Notes under the pieces: generated by a model
Seen by the model: the letters and a program-made list of their open reading frames with translations, nothing else
Database searches by the model: none
Told to the model about the DNA's origin: nothing
Part shown: one piece after another, positions 8,586 to 16,036 of the stretch
How positions within the stretch are numbered: position 1 is the first letter of the stretch
Layout of the letters: every line of letters starts with the position of its first letter
Made by a program: the position numbers and the translations under genes
Source: MGIIa-L3 sp038150305
GTDB taxonomy: Archaea; Thermoplasmatota; Poseidoniia; Poseidoniales; Poseidoniaceae
DNA length: 30,777 nt
Direction of reading: 5' to 3'
Assembly: GCA_038150305.1 (NCBI GenBank)
Contig: JAYOTG010000022.1
Span: forward strand, 1-30,777

Positions 8586-10211
8586 ATGTACCAAGGACAA
8601 CAGGGCCAAGCACCCATCTTCATCCTGAAGGAAGGCACGCAGCGCACCCGCGGCCGCACCGCTCAGTCGAACAACATCGCCGCCGCGAAGGCCGTGGCCG
8701 ATGCCGTGCGTTCGACGCTCGGCCCGAAGGGCATGGATAAGATGCTCGTGGACTCCATCGGTGACGTGGTCATCACCAACGACGGTGCAACCATCCTAAA
8801 GGAGATGGACATCGAACACCCCGCGGCCAAGATGATCATCGAGGTGGCCAAGACCCAGGAGCAGCACTGCTACGACGGCACAACGTCGGCCGTGGTGCTC
8901 GCCGGTGAGCTGCTCAAGCGCAGCGAGGACCTGATCGAACAGAACGTTCACCCCACCATCATCTGCGAAGGCTTCCGCCTTGCCGCAGAGCACGCCATTC
9001 ACGCGCTGGACCAACACGGCTTGGCCACCGAGAACGACGACAACATTCTCCTTGAGGTGGCCAAAACGTCGCTCACCGGCAAGTCCGCCGGAGCGGTGAA
9101 GGCCTTCCTCGCCGACATCTGTGTCCGCGCAGTCAACGCCGTTGGGCGCATCGAAGACGACGAGCGCCTCGTTGATCTTGACGACATCAAGGTCGAAAAG
9201 CGCCAGGGCGGTTCCATCCGTGACAGCACGCTTGTTGACGGCATCATCCTCGACAAGGAACGCGTTCACGCCGGCATGCCTCGCGTGGTGACCGAGGGGC
9301 GTATCGCCCTCATCAACTCGGCCATCGAGGTCAAGAAGACCGAGGTGGACGCGAAGATTCAGATCACCGACCCCAACCAACTGGCCGCCTTCTTGGAGGA
9401 AGAGCAGGGGTACATCCGTGGTTTGGTGGAAACCATCTGCGCCACGGGCGCCAACGTCGTGATTTGCCAGAAGGGCATTGACGACCTTGCGCAGCATTAC
9501 CTCGCCAAGGCGGGCGTGTTTGCCATTCGCCGTGCCAAGAAGTCCGACATGGAGGCCTTGGCCAAGGCCACTGGCGGCCGTGTGGTCACCAACATCGACG
9601 ACCTCAGTGAGGCCGATCTTGGCCACGCTGCCCGCGTCGAAGAACGCAAAATCGGTGAGTCCGACATGACCTTCCTGACCGGTTGCCCCGAGGCGAAGTC
9701 GGTCTCTGTGCTGCTGCGCGGCGGCACCGAGCACGTCGTTGACGAGATCCGTCGTGCTTTCGACGACGCCGTTGGCGTGGTCGCCGTGGCTTGGGAAGAC
9801 GGTGCCGTGCTCACCGGCGGTGGCTCGGTGCTCGCCTCACTCTCTCGCGATCTGCGCACGTACGCTGAAGGCGTGGGTGGCCGCGAGCAAATGGCGATCG
9901 AAGCGTTCGCCTCGGCCCTCGAAATCGTGCCTCGGACCCTCGCAGAAAACGCAGGGCTTGACCCGGTGACCACCATCATCGACCTGAGGAAGGCTCACGC
10001 AGATGGTCAGGTGCATGCCGGCATCAACGTCTACGAAGGCGGTGTGGCGGACATGCTCGCCGGACACGTTCTTGAGCCGGTTCGCGTGGTCGAGCAGGCC
10101 ATCCAATCGGCGACGGAAACGGCGACGATGATCCTGCGCATCGACGACGTCATCTCGTCGAAGGGCGTTATCCCCTCGGACGGCGAGGGCATGGAAGACT
10201 TCGGAATGTGA
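8586..10211 (+). CDS. thsA: Thermosome subunit (group II chaperonin, Cpn60/CCT family)
   Basis: A 541-residue ATP-dependent chaperonin subunit that assembles into a double-ring folding machine in the cytoplasm. Family motifs in order: GPKGMDKMLVD near residue 48, NDGATILKEM near 66, DGTTSAVVLAGELL at about 97-110, and the C-terminal ATP-site block (GGGS, then VGGREQMAIEAFA and AENAGLDP) from about residue 405. The tail ends in EGMEDFGM rather than the long Gly-Met tail of many thermosomes. An oddity is Tyr96-Asp97 where most family members have Gly-Asp in GDGTT; the Asp needed for nucleotide hydrolysis is kept. The ATG at 8586 is preceded by GAGGCGACC, a modest ribosome site. It appears monocistronic, with a 110-base gap downstream. 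Confidence 0.97.
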   Translation: MYQGQQGQAPIFILKEGTQRTRGRTAQSNNIAAAKAVADAVRSTLGPKGMDKMLVDSIGDVVITNDGATILKEMDIEHPAAKMIIEVAKTQEQHCYDGTTSAVVLAGELLKRSEDLIEQNVHPTIICEGFRLAAEHAIHALDQHGLATENDDNILLEVAKTSLTGKSAGAVKAFLADICVRAVNAVGRIEDDERLVDLDDIKVEKRQGGSIRDSTLVDGIILDKERVHAGMPRVVTEGRIALINSAIEVKKTEVDAKIQITDPNQLAAFLEEEQGYIRGLVETICATGANVVICQKGIDDLAQHYLAKAGVFAIRRAKKSDMEALAKATGGRVVTNIDDLSEADLGHAARVEERKIGESDMTFLTGCPEAKSVSVLLRGGTEHVVDEIRRAFDDAVGVVAVAWEDGAVLTGGGSVLASLSRDLRTYAEGVGGREQMAIEAFASALEIVPRTLAENAGLDPVTTIIDLRKAHADGQVHAGINVYEGGVADMLAGHVLEPVRVVEQAIQSATETATMILRIDDVISSKGVIPSDGEGMEDFGM

Positions 10212-10245
10212 GGTTTGCATCCTTGCCGTATCACATTCAGACGGT

Positions 10246-10260
10246 GGTTCCGAGGGAACC
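10246..10260 (+). promoter_or_regulatory. Inverted repeat GGTTCC-gag-GGAACC
   Basis: A perfect 6-bp dyad with a 3-base centre in the 110-base gap between the thermosome and redox-fusion genes. It lies 62-76 bases before the next ATG, close to where an archaeal core promoter would be for a short-leader transcript. Candidate operator; terminator function is less likely without a T-run. Confidence 0.4.
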
Positions 10261-10288
10261 TTGAAAGGCCCCTCACGGGTGGCCAAAA

Positions 10289-10305
10289 TCACTCACGCTG
10301 AGTGA
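10289..10305 (+). promoter_or_regulatory. Inverted repeat TCACTCA-cgc-TGAGTGA, candidate operator
   Basis: A perfect 7-bp dyad with a 3-base centre, ending 16 bases before the ATG of the redox fusion gene. Its position around the expected transcription start, and its operator-like symmetry, fit a dimeric repressor site. It could also be an RNA hairpin close to the ribosome site (AGGGGTGATT, 10310-10319). No regulator gene is adjacent. Confidence 0.45.
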
Positions 10306-10321
10306 GAACAGGGGTGATTCC

Positions 10322-12271
10322 ATGTCGGTCATCGCAAAGGTCTGGGTTGAACCCGATTGCATCACCTGCAACGCCTGTGAGGACATCTGCCCTGAGGTGT
10401 TCAAGGTCACCGACGATTCCTCGATGATCCTCGCTGAGGTTCGTGCCGATGGCGTGTTCGACATGAACGATGGCGCCAAGTCACCGCTGACGGGTACCCT
10501 GGGTGCTGACCTCGCCGACCTCATCGTCGAAGCCGCAGAGGCGTGCCCCGTCGAGGTCATCAAGTTCGAACTGGCTGAAGGCGCCGCCGAAGAAACGGCT
10601 CCGGCCGCCGAGGCGGTCGAGGTTGCCCCTGCGGCCGTCGAAGCGGTGGCGGCGCCTGCCGCTGGCGTTTCAGACGCCTTGGCCGCGGTCATGGACGGCG
10701 ACCGTTCCCTGACGGTGATGTTCGGCTCGCAAACTGGAAACGCAGCGGGGCTCGCTGAACAAACCGCCAAGATGGCCGCCGAATTCGGCCTGCAGGCAAA
10801 AGTCGTCGACATGGACGGTGCGGACACCTCTGCCCTCGCCGCCGGCCGCTTGCTCATCATCACCTCGACGTGGGGTGAAGGCGAGATGCCGGACAACGCC
10901 GAGAGCCTGTGGCAGGCGACGAACAGCGCCAACCCCGCCCTCGGCGGGACCCACTACTCGGTGTGTGCCATCGGCGACACATCCTACGACGAGTTCTGCA
11001 AGGCAGGAACCGACTGGAACGACAAGCTGGCCGCCCTCGGTGCCACCTCCGTCCGGGACATTCAGCTGTGCGACGTTGATTACACGCCGCCGTGGAAGGT
11101 GTGGGTCGTCGAAGCCCTCTCGCGCATCGCCTGTGTTGATGCCTCAGGTACGTTCCACGAGGCCCTCGTCGACGAGATGCTGGCCTACGGGACAAGCGGC
11201 GACGACGACGGCGTCATCGACGGCGACTTCGCTCCGGCCACGGTGGTCGCCGATGAGATGTCCATCACCCTCCGCCTCTTCCGCTACGATCCGGTGGCCG
11301 CCTCCTCAGGATTCGATTCCGTGGCCTGCGCCCTGCCCGGGCACGCCACGCTCCAGAACCTCCTCGAGGCGGTGCAAGGTGACCTCGACGGAAGCCTCGC
11401 GTTCCGCCGCGGTGACGGCTGCGGGACCCCGACGACGGCGGTCCGCGCCAATGGACGGGTCGTGCTGGCCGACGTGGCTCGCCTCGACACCCTGGTCAGC
11501 GAAGGCGGCACCTTGCTGGTCGAACCGCTCCCAGGGCTGCCGGTCGTCCGCGACTTGGTCGTGGACACCTCGCGCATCGAGCGTCAGCGCGACGAAGCCA
11601 AGCCGTGGATGCGCGCCGACCCGCGGGCCGGTGAGCGCCTCGCCAACGGTTCCACCATGGGAACCATGGCCTCTGCGGACGCCACGTCCCTGCACCAGCG
11701 CTTCGACGCGGTCTCGGATTTGGCCGCCCACGGCATGTCCGACACCACGCCGCACGACGACGCCTACCTCGGGCCGGGTCTTCTCACCCGGCTATGGCAG
11801 CGTGCCAGCGACCCACGTTGCGGTGCCGATCAGCGCCGTGACCTGATGAAGACCCTTCAACACGAAGGCGGCATGTGGTCGGAAACCGACATTTCCTCCA
11901 TCCGCCGCCAGGGCGATGACGGACGGTTGGTGGCCGAAGCGATGCTCGATGCACGAGGGCGTCTGCTTCACGAATTCCGCTTCGCGGGCCGCTCTGGTCG
12001 TCACGTCAAGTGGTTCTCCAGGACCGTCAAGTGGTCTGGGAACCTCAACGAGACCATCCTCGCTGCGCAGACGATGGGGCCACTTGGGGCCCTGATGAAC
12101 CTCCCCGCCACCGTTCGGATGGCGACCGGCTTCACCCGCACGGGTGGCCCATTGGCACGTGACCTGCAAGGGTTCCTCGCGCCCGGAAAGATGCCCAAGA
12201 TCGTGAATTCCAACGTCGACGACCATCATCAGGTCAAGGCGATTTTCGACGCGTTGGACCGTCGCTTCTGA
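10322..12271 (+). CDS. Ferredoxin-flavodoxin-SdhB-like fusion; SdhB part has lost its iron-sulfur cysteines
   Basis: A 649-residue cytoplasmic redox fusion. Residues 1-80 are a single-cluster ferredoxin (Cys13, Cys16, Cys19, Cys23-Pro and Cys75-Pro). An Ala/Glu-rich linker follows (about 83-125). Residues 128-270 are a flavodoxin-like FMN domain with FGSQTGN and STWGEGEMPDNA, as in CPR/sulfite reductase flavodoxins. From about 310 the sequence follows succinate dehydrogenase iron-sulfur subunit B: LAFRR, VEPLPGLPVVRDLVVD and DAYLGPGLL are all recognisable. The Cys-rich motifs that bind SdhB's three clusters are gone: the plant-type loop reads FRRGDGCGTPTTAV and the helical-domain CxxCxxC motifs are absent. 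About 60 C-terminal residues recall HdrC/TfrB linkers. The gene is coupled to the CCG protein by a stop-embedded Shine-Dalgarno. Probably shuttles electrons to a partner oxidoreductase not in this window (inference). Confidence 0.85.
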   Translation: MSVIAKVWVEPDCITCNACEDICPEVFKVTDDSSMILAEVRADGVFDMNDGAKSPLTGTLGADLADLIVEAAEACPVEVIKFELAEGAAEETAPAAEAVEVAPAAVEAVAAPAAGVSDALAAVMDGDRSLTVMFGSQTGNAAGLAEQTAKMAAEFGLQAKVVDMDGADTSALAAGRLLIITSTWGEGEMPDNAESLWQATNSANPALGGTHYSVCAIGDTSYDEFCKAGTDWNDKLAALGATSVRDIQLCDVDYTPPWKVWVVEALSRIACVDASGTFHEALVDEMLAYGTSGDDDGVIDGDFAPATVVADEMSITLRLFRYDPVAASSGFDSVACALPGHATLQNLLEAVQGDLDGSLAFRRGDGCGTPTTAVRANGRVVLADVARLDTLVSEGGTLLVEPLPGLPVVRDLVVDTSRIERQRDEAKPWMRADPRAGERLANGSTMGTMASADATSLHQRFDAVSDLAAHGMSDTTPHDDAYLGPGLLTRLWQRASDPRCGADQRRDLMKTLQHEGGMWSETDISSIRRQGDDGRLVAEAMLDARGRLLHEFRFAGRSGRHVKWFSRTVKWSGNLNETILAAQTMGPLGALMNLPATVRMATGFTRTGGPLARDLQGFLAPGKMPKIVNSNVDDHHQVKAIFDALDRRF

Positions 12272-12280
12272 GGTGAAACC

Positions 12281-13144
12281 ATGCCAGCATTGAGGTACGC
12301 ATACTTCCCCGGCTGCGTGGCCAAGGGTTCTGCTCGTGAAGTCGAAGACGCCATGCGTGCCGTGGTGAAGGCCCTCGGCATCGAACTCGTCGAGATGCCC
12401 GGCGCCGCCTGCTGCGGCGCTGGCGTCATGAAGCAAGCCAACCACAAGCTCCAGCTGACCCTCAACGCCCGGACCTTCGCTCAGGCCGAGGCCATGGGCC
12501 TCGACGTCCTGACCCCGTGTGCCACCTGTCAGGGCAACATGTACGAGGACCTCGCGCTGCTCCTCAACGACGAAAAGTTGCGGGCCGAGATCAACGACGT
12601 TCTCGAGCGGACGTGCGGCATGCGGTTCGAAGGCGAGTTGCGGATGCGTCACCTGCTTCAGGTCGTGGTGGAAGACGTCGGCCTTGACGTGCTGCGCGAC
12701 CACGTGGTCAACCCCATCGACTTCCCCGTGGCCGGATACTACGGTGTCCCGATGCTGCAGGAGGGCGCCTCTGGCGATGACGACCCAATGAACCCCCGCT
12801 ACTTCGACGACCTGCTCGAAGCGATGGGGTCGACGTCGGTGAACTACGACGGCGCCACCCGCTCCGTGGGCTTCCCCGGACTGCTCGGTCGTGAGCGCAC
12901 CGCGATGCTCCAAACCGCAGAAGTCCTCTCCGAGGCCAAGCAAGAAGGTGCCTTGGTCATGGCCACCGCCTGCCCCTTGAGCCACTTCAACCTCGATGTC
13001 TACCAAGTCAAGGCAAAGAAGGTATCTGGCCGAGACACGGCCCTTCCCGTGGTTCACCTTCCAGAACTGATGGCTTTCGCCTTGGGGTTGCTCACCGAAC
13101 GGTATGCGCAGCTCCGCACCCGCGCCCTCGTCATGGGCGCTTGA
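12281..13144 (+). CDS. HdrB/SdhE-like CCG-domain protein with degraded second CCG motif
   Basis: A 287-residue cysteine-rich-domain protein related to heterodisulfide reductase subunit B, SdhE, and the C-terminal half of thiol:fumarate reductase TfrB. The first CCG motif is intact: Cys12, Cys44-Cys45, Cys80 and Cys83 (CX31CCX34CX2C), which in HdrB ligates a noncubane [4Fe-4S] cluster. In the second domain the expected cysteines are replaced: YYGV (Val156), SVGF (Ser195-Val196 in place of CC) and CPLS (Cys231 kept, Ser234 in place of Cys). HdrB uses two such clusters for heterodisulfide chemistry, so this protein probably keeps only one. It starts 9 bases after the fusion gene's stop through TGAGGTGAAACCATG, so the two products are probably made together. 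Its stop abuts the stop of the convergent helicase gene. Confidence 0.88.
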   Translation: MPALRYAYFPGCVAKGSAREVEDAMRAVVKALGIELVEMPGAACCGAGVMKQANHKLQLTLNARTFAQAEAMGLDVLTPCATCQGNMYEDLALLLNDEKLRAEINDVLERTCGMRFEGELRMRHLLQVVVEDVGLDVLRDHVVNPIDFPVAGYYGVPMLQEGASGDDDPMNPRYFDDLLEAMGSTSVNYDGATRSVGFPGLLGRERTAMLQTAEVLSEAKQEGALVMATACPLSHFNLDVYQVKAKKVSGRDTALPVVHLPELMAFALGLLTERYAQLRTRALVMGA

Positions 13145-15709
13145 TCATCCGTGCATCGCACGATGAACTTCCGCGGCTCGTGCCGTTCCGATGCCCGCTT
13201 TCGTGGCCAACTCCTCAACGTCGGCGTTGGCGATGGACGCGATTGAATCGAAGGCTTCGGCCAAGGCTTTCGCGGTGACCGGACCGACGCCGTCGATGGC
13301 TTCCAGCAAGGAAGCGCGACGCTGTTGGGATGCCTTGCTCCAACGCTCGTTCATGCCATGTTGTTCATCCTCTGCATCAAGCGCCTGTTGCGCGGCCCTG
13401 AGCGCCTGCTGGATGTCGTCCTCTTCTTTGGGCGCTTGAGCTGCTTCCAGACGCTCCAGCCAAGCAAGCTCACGGCGCGCGGCAAGGGCGAGGAAGGCGG
13501 CCGATTCGCTGGCGTCCCGCACACAGATCACGGACAGGCCGAGGTCGAAGGCCATCCACGCCAGCGCGCCATGCACGGCGTGTGGATGCGTTCCGCCCTC
13601 CAACCCGCGTCCCGTTTCGAGCAACAATCCGGCTCGAGGGGCCGCCGCTGCGAGGCGACGCACTTGGTGCAGCAGGCGACCGTCGCGCACCGATGCGTGC
13701 AGATCCTTGGCCGTTTTTCGCTCAAGAAGCAGGCGTGGTCCGATGCGCACGTCGCCCGTCACAAGGTGCCTGAACACCGGTCGTATCCCACGCGCACGCA
13801 GCCCAGCGGCGAGGGTCGAGGAAGCTTCACGGCGGTCGAGCACGATCTCCATGTGGCCTTCAGCGTCCAATCCGCTTGACGCCGAACGGCCGTCCAACAC
13901 CACACCTCCATCGCTGTGCTTTCGGCTTGGTCGCGGTCCAATTCCCGGGCGTTCTGCAGGCTTTTCCCATCCGAACAAGGAGGCTTGGCCAGGCTGGCGT
14001 CGCTCTTCGGGACGCACTTTGCCGGGTTGGTGTTCCACACGTGGCTTGGGTTCAACGTGGTCCACCGTGGGGGAAGGCGACTGTGGTTTGAGCCGCTCCC
14101 GTTCTTCGTCCACGTACGTGGAGGCGGGGAGATTGCGGTCATCGATGACCACTTGAAAATCAGCAAGCGGGTTGCTGTCGGCGGTGTAGTCGTGCAGGCG
14201 TCGGGTCCGGCCAAGGCGCCGCAGGTGATCCATCATCCGTCGTTCCCTCGCGGCGGACGCCCTCAGCATGTGCGCGTCCCTGGTCCCGTCAGCCACGAGC
14301 ATCACCACCTCGCCTTCGGCGTGCCGACCCGTGCGCCCTCGGCGCTGAATGGCGCGCACGGCGCTGGCCACCGGTTCGTAGAACACCACCAAATCCGCGG
14401 CTGGGATGTCCAATCCTTCTTCGCCGACGGAGGTGGCCACGAGGACGTTCGCATCACCGCGCCGGAAGGCATCGATTTGCGCGACCTGTTCTTTCTGCGT
14501 CATCCCTTTTCGTTCACCGGTTTTTGATTGCCCAACGAAAGGAATGGGCGACAGGTGCTCGCTTCTCGACAAGCGCTCGACGAGCCGGTCGACGGTGTCA
14601 CGGTATTCGGTGAAGACCAGCGTCTTTGTGTCCGCGTTGTCACGGTGGCGCTGTTCGAGCAAACGTTCCACGGCATGCGGTTTTGGGTGCAATTCTTCGA
14701 CCTGCTCGAGGCTTTCCCGCAACAGGCGAACGGCAGGCCGCTCGAGCAAACGGTTGACTTTCGTTCGCTCCTTTCCCTCCTTGGCGGCTTGGCGGTCGAG
14801 GAAGGCCTTGGCGACTTCCATCCCTTGGCAGCGGAGCAGGTCGAGCAACATGTGCAGACGGCGAAGGTCCGAGACGGCCTTTGCAGCCTCATACCCGCGG
14901 CGGTCTTGCCGAGCGATGGAGGCGGATGCCTTCCGTTGGGCATCGTCGAGCATCGCCGCCGTGATGTGTCCCGTGTCGGCGAGGTAGCCCTGGCGCCTCA
15001 GGCGGTCGGCAAGATCGCGCTCTTCTTCGGCGAGCGGGGCGATGAGGTGGAGCAGGGTCTCTGGTAGGCTGAGGTGCTCACTCGCCACGGACAAGTCGAC
15101 GGCGTACGGGGCGAGTCCCGCGTCCTCTCTGCCGTGCACGCTCCAACGCTCGACGCCCAGCCGGCGTTCCACCTCAAGGATGGCGTCTCGGCTCGTGCCC
15201 GGGCTGGCCGTGGCGCCGAGCATCACGGCTGAAGGGGCCATCTCGCGCACGAGATCGGCCACTTGTGCGTAGGCGTGATGGCCGCGTGCATGGTGCGCTT
15301 CGTCGACGACGACAAGCGAGAGCTCGCTCAGGTCGATCGCGCCGGACATGGCGTCGTTTCGGACCACCTGTGCCGTGGCGAGAATGATCCTCCCCTTCGA
15401 CCACAGCGCAGGCCGCTTGGCGGGGGCCGTCTGCCCGGTGAACATCACCACGTCCTCCTCGTCCACGACAAGGTGGGTCGTCAGCATGCGTTGGTGTTGC
15501 GCCAGCAACGCGACCGTCGGAGCCAGGAGGAGGACGTTGCCGCGGTGATGGAGGTGGTGCGCGATGACCATCCACTCCACCGCCGATTTGCCAAAGCCGG
15601 TGGGCATGACGACCATGGTCGAGCCCGCGAGGGCCGATGCCGCGGCTTCAAGCTGGTAGCCGCGTGCTTCCACGCCCCCTGTCAACCTCGGATGGACGAC
15701 CGAGGGCAT
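13145..15709 (-). CDS. hef: Hef-type SF2 helicase fused to XPF-family nuclease (FANCM/XPF homologue)
   Basis: An 854-residue DNA repair enzyme acting on stalled forks and branched DNA. The N-terminal SF2 helicase has Walker A MPTGFGKS (Lys41), a DEAH box (VVVDEAHHA, about 138-146), GATASP (motif III), and a C-terminal RecA domain with FTEYRDT, ATSVGEEGLD and QRRGRTGR. After a low-complexity linker comes the XPF nuclease with ERKTAKD (Glu663 to Asp669), matching the ERKxxxD signature, then tandem helix-hairpin-helix segments (IDGVGPVTAKAL and ATKAGIGTARA). Both helicase and nuclease motifs look intact. The frame is open to 15811, but the ATG at 15709 is preferred because a TATA-like box lies about 27 bases upstream, giving a leaderless message. 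It is divergent from the ribosomal operon and convergent with the redox pair. Confidence 0.95.
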   Translation of the reverse strand: MPSVVHPRLTGGVEARGYQLEAAASALAGSTMVVMPTGFGKSAVEWMVIAHHLHHRGNVLLLAPTVALLAQHQRMLTTHLVVDEEDVVMFTGQTAPAKRPALWSKGRIILATAQVVRNDAMSGAIDLSELSLVVVDEAHHARGHHAYAQVADLVREMAPSAVMLGATASPGTSRDAILEVERRLGVERWSVHGREDAGLAPYAVDLSVASEHLSLPETLLHLIAPLAEEERDLADRLRRQGYLADTGHITAAMLDDAQRKASASIARQDRRGYEAAKAVSDLRRLHMLLDLLRCQGMEVAKAFLDRQAAKEGKERTKVNRLLERPAVRLLRESLEQVEELHPKPHAVERLLEQRHRDNADTKTLVFTEYRDTVDRLVERLSRSEHLSPIPFVGQSKTGERKGMTQKEQVAQIDAFRRGDANVLVATSVGEEGLDIPAADLVVFYEPVASAVRAIQRRGRTGRHAEGEVVMLVADGTRDAHMLRASAARERRMMDHLRRLGRTRRLHDYTADSNPLADFQVVIDDRNLPASTYVDEERERLKPQSPSPTVDHVEPKPRVEHQPGKVRPEERRQPGQASLFGWEKPAERPGIGPRPSRKHSDGGVVLDGRSASSGLDAEGHMEIVLDRREASSTLAAGLRARGIRPVFRHLVTGDVRIGPRLLLERKTAKDLHASVRDGRLLHQVRRLAAAAPRAGLLLETGRGLEGGTHPHAVHGALAWMAFDLGLSVICVRDASESAAFLALAARRELAWLERLEAAQAPKEEDDIQQALRAAQQALDAEDEQHGMNERWSKASQQRRASLLEAIDGVGPVTAKALAEAFDSIASIANADVEELATKAGIGTARAAEVHRAMHG

Positions 15710-15732
15710 GGCCGGTGACTTGTGTCGAAGGG

Positions 15733-15740
15733 AGATAAAG
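15733..15740 (-). promoter_or_regulatory. TATA box for the hef gene (leaderless)
   Basis: On the minus strand this reads CTTTATCT, centred about 27 bases before the ATG at 15709. That is the TATA-to-start-site spacing expected in archaea, so transcription would begin at or within a few bases of the start codon. This supports a leaderless transcript and the shorter start. Confidence 0.6.
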
Positions 15741-15840
15741 GTCGTCGGACGAAGGGCGGTTCCAAATCTGCTGCCAAAACCATTGAAGACTGGCGTAGCC
15801 AAGACGTGCACGGCGGCCTACGTTTCTGCCACCGAACCGC

Positions 15841-15849
15841 TCATATAGG
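15841..15849 (+). promoter_or_regulatory. TATA box and core promoter of the ribosomal-protein operon
   Basis: TCATATAGG lies about 190 bases before the L3 ATG, predicting a start site near 15870 and a leader of about 165 bases. The 28 bases from ATATAGGG (15843 onward) match the region upstream of the 16S rRNA (30456 onward) at 22 of 28 positions, which makes a real promoter more likely. The region between this box and the hef TATA (about 100 bases) shows no gene. Confidence 0.65.
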
Positions 15850-15921
15850 GAAGGGCGGTCGGCGGAATGCTCCAAGGTGGGCAGCCAGACACAACGGACC
15901 ATCCCTCGAGGACTCCGGCGG

Positions 15922-15948
15922 TCGGGTCTCGCACTCGTCGAGACCCGA
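15922..15948 (+). promoter_or_regulatory. Hairpin in the L3 operon leader
   Basis: TCGGGTCTCG and CGAGACCCGA form a perfect 10-bp stem with a 7-base loop (CACTCGT). It sits about 50 bases after the predicted transcription start and 88 bases before the L3 ATG. A second small hairpin, GCCC-TTCG-GGGC (15990-16001), follows with a UUCG-type loop. Ribosomal operons are often autoregulated by a ribosomal protein binding the leader, which makes this a candidate site (inference). Confidence 0.5.
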
Positions 15949-16036
15949 ACACGTGTCACGGCCGCCCTGAACCGGACGAGCCCTCGTACGCCCTTCGGGG
16001 CCTCTACGTTGCAACACACACCAGGAGGACCACCCC

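Noticed and set aside
13136..13150. TGATCA palindrome where the CCG gene and hef stops meet
   Set aside because: It arises simply from two abutting TGA stops on opposite strands; no longer dyad or T-run supports a terminator.
15710..15811. Longer N-terminus of the hef product (start at 15811)
   Set aside because: The extra 34 residues look unlike the family and lie across the TATA-like box; the ATG at 15709 has the right promoter spacing.
13145..15811. Long plus-strand ORFs opposite hef (for example 13916-14527 and 14406-14987)
   Set aside because: These are antisense shadows typical of GC-rich genes; hef itself has all helicase and nuclease motifs.
15722..15970. 82-codon plus-strand ORF between hef and L3
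   Set aside because: It spans both predicted promoters and the leader hairpin, has no ribosome site, and its composition is not protein-like.
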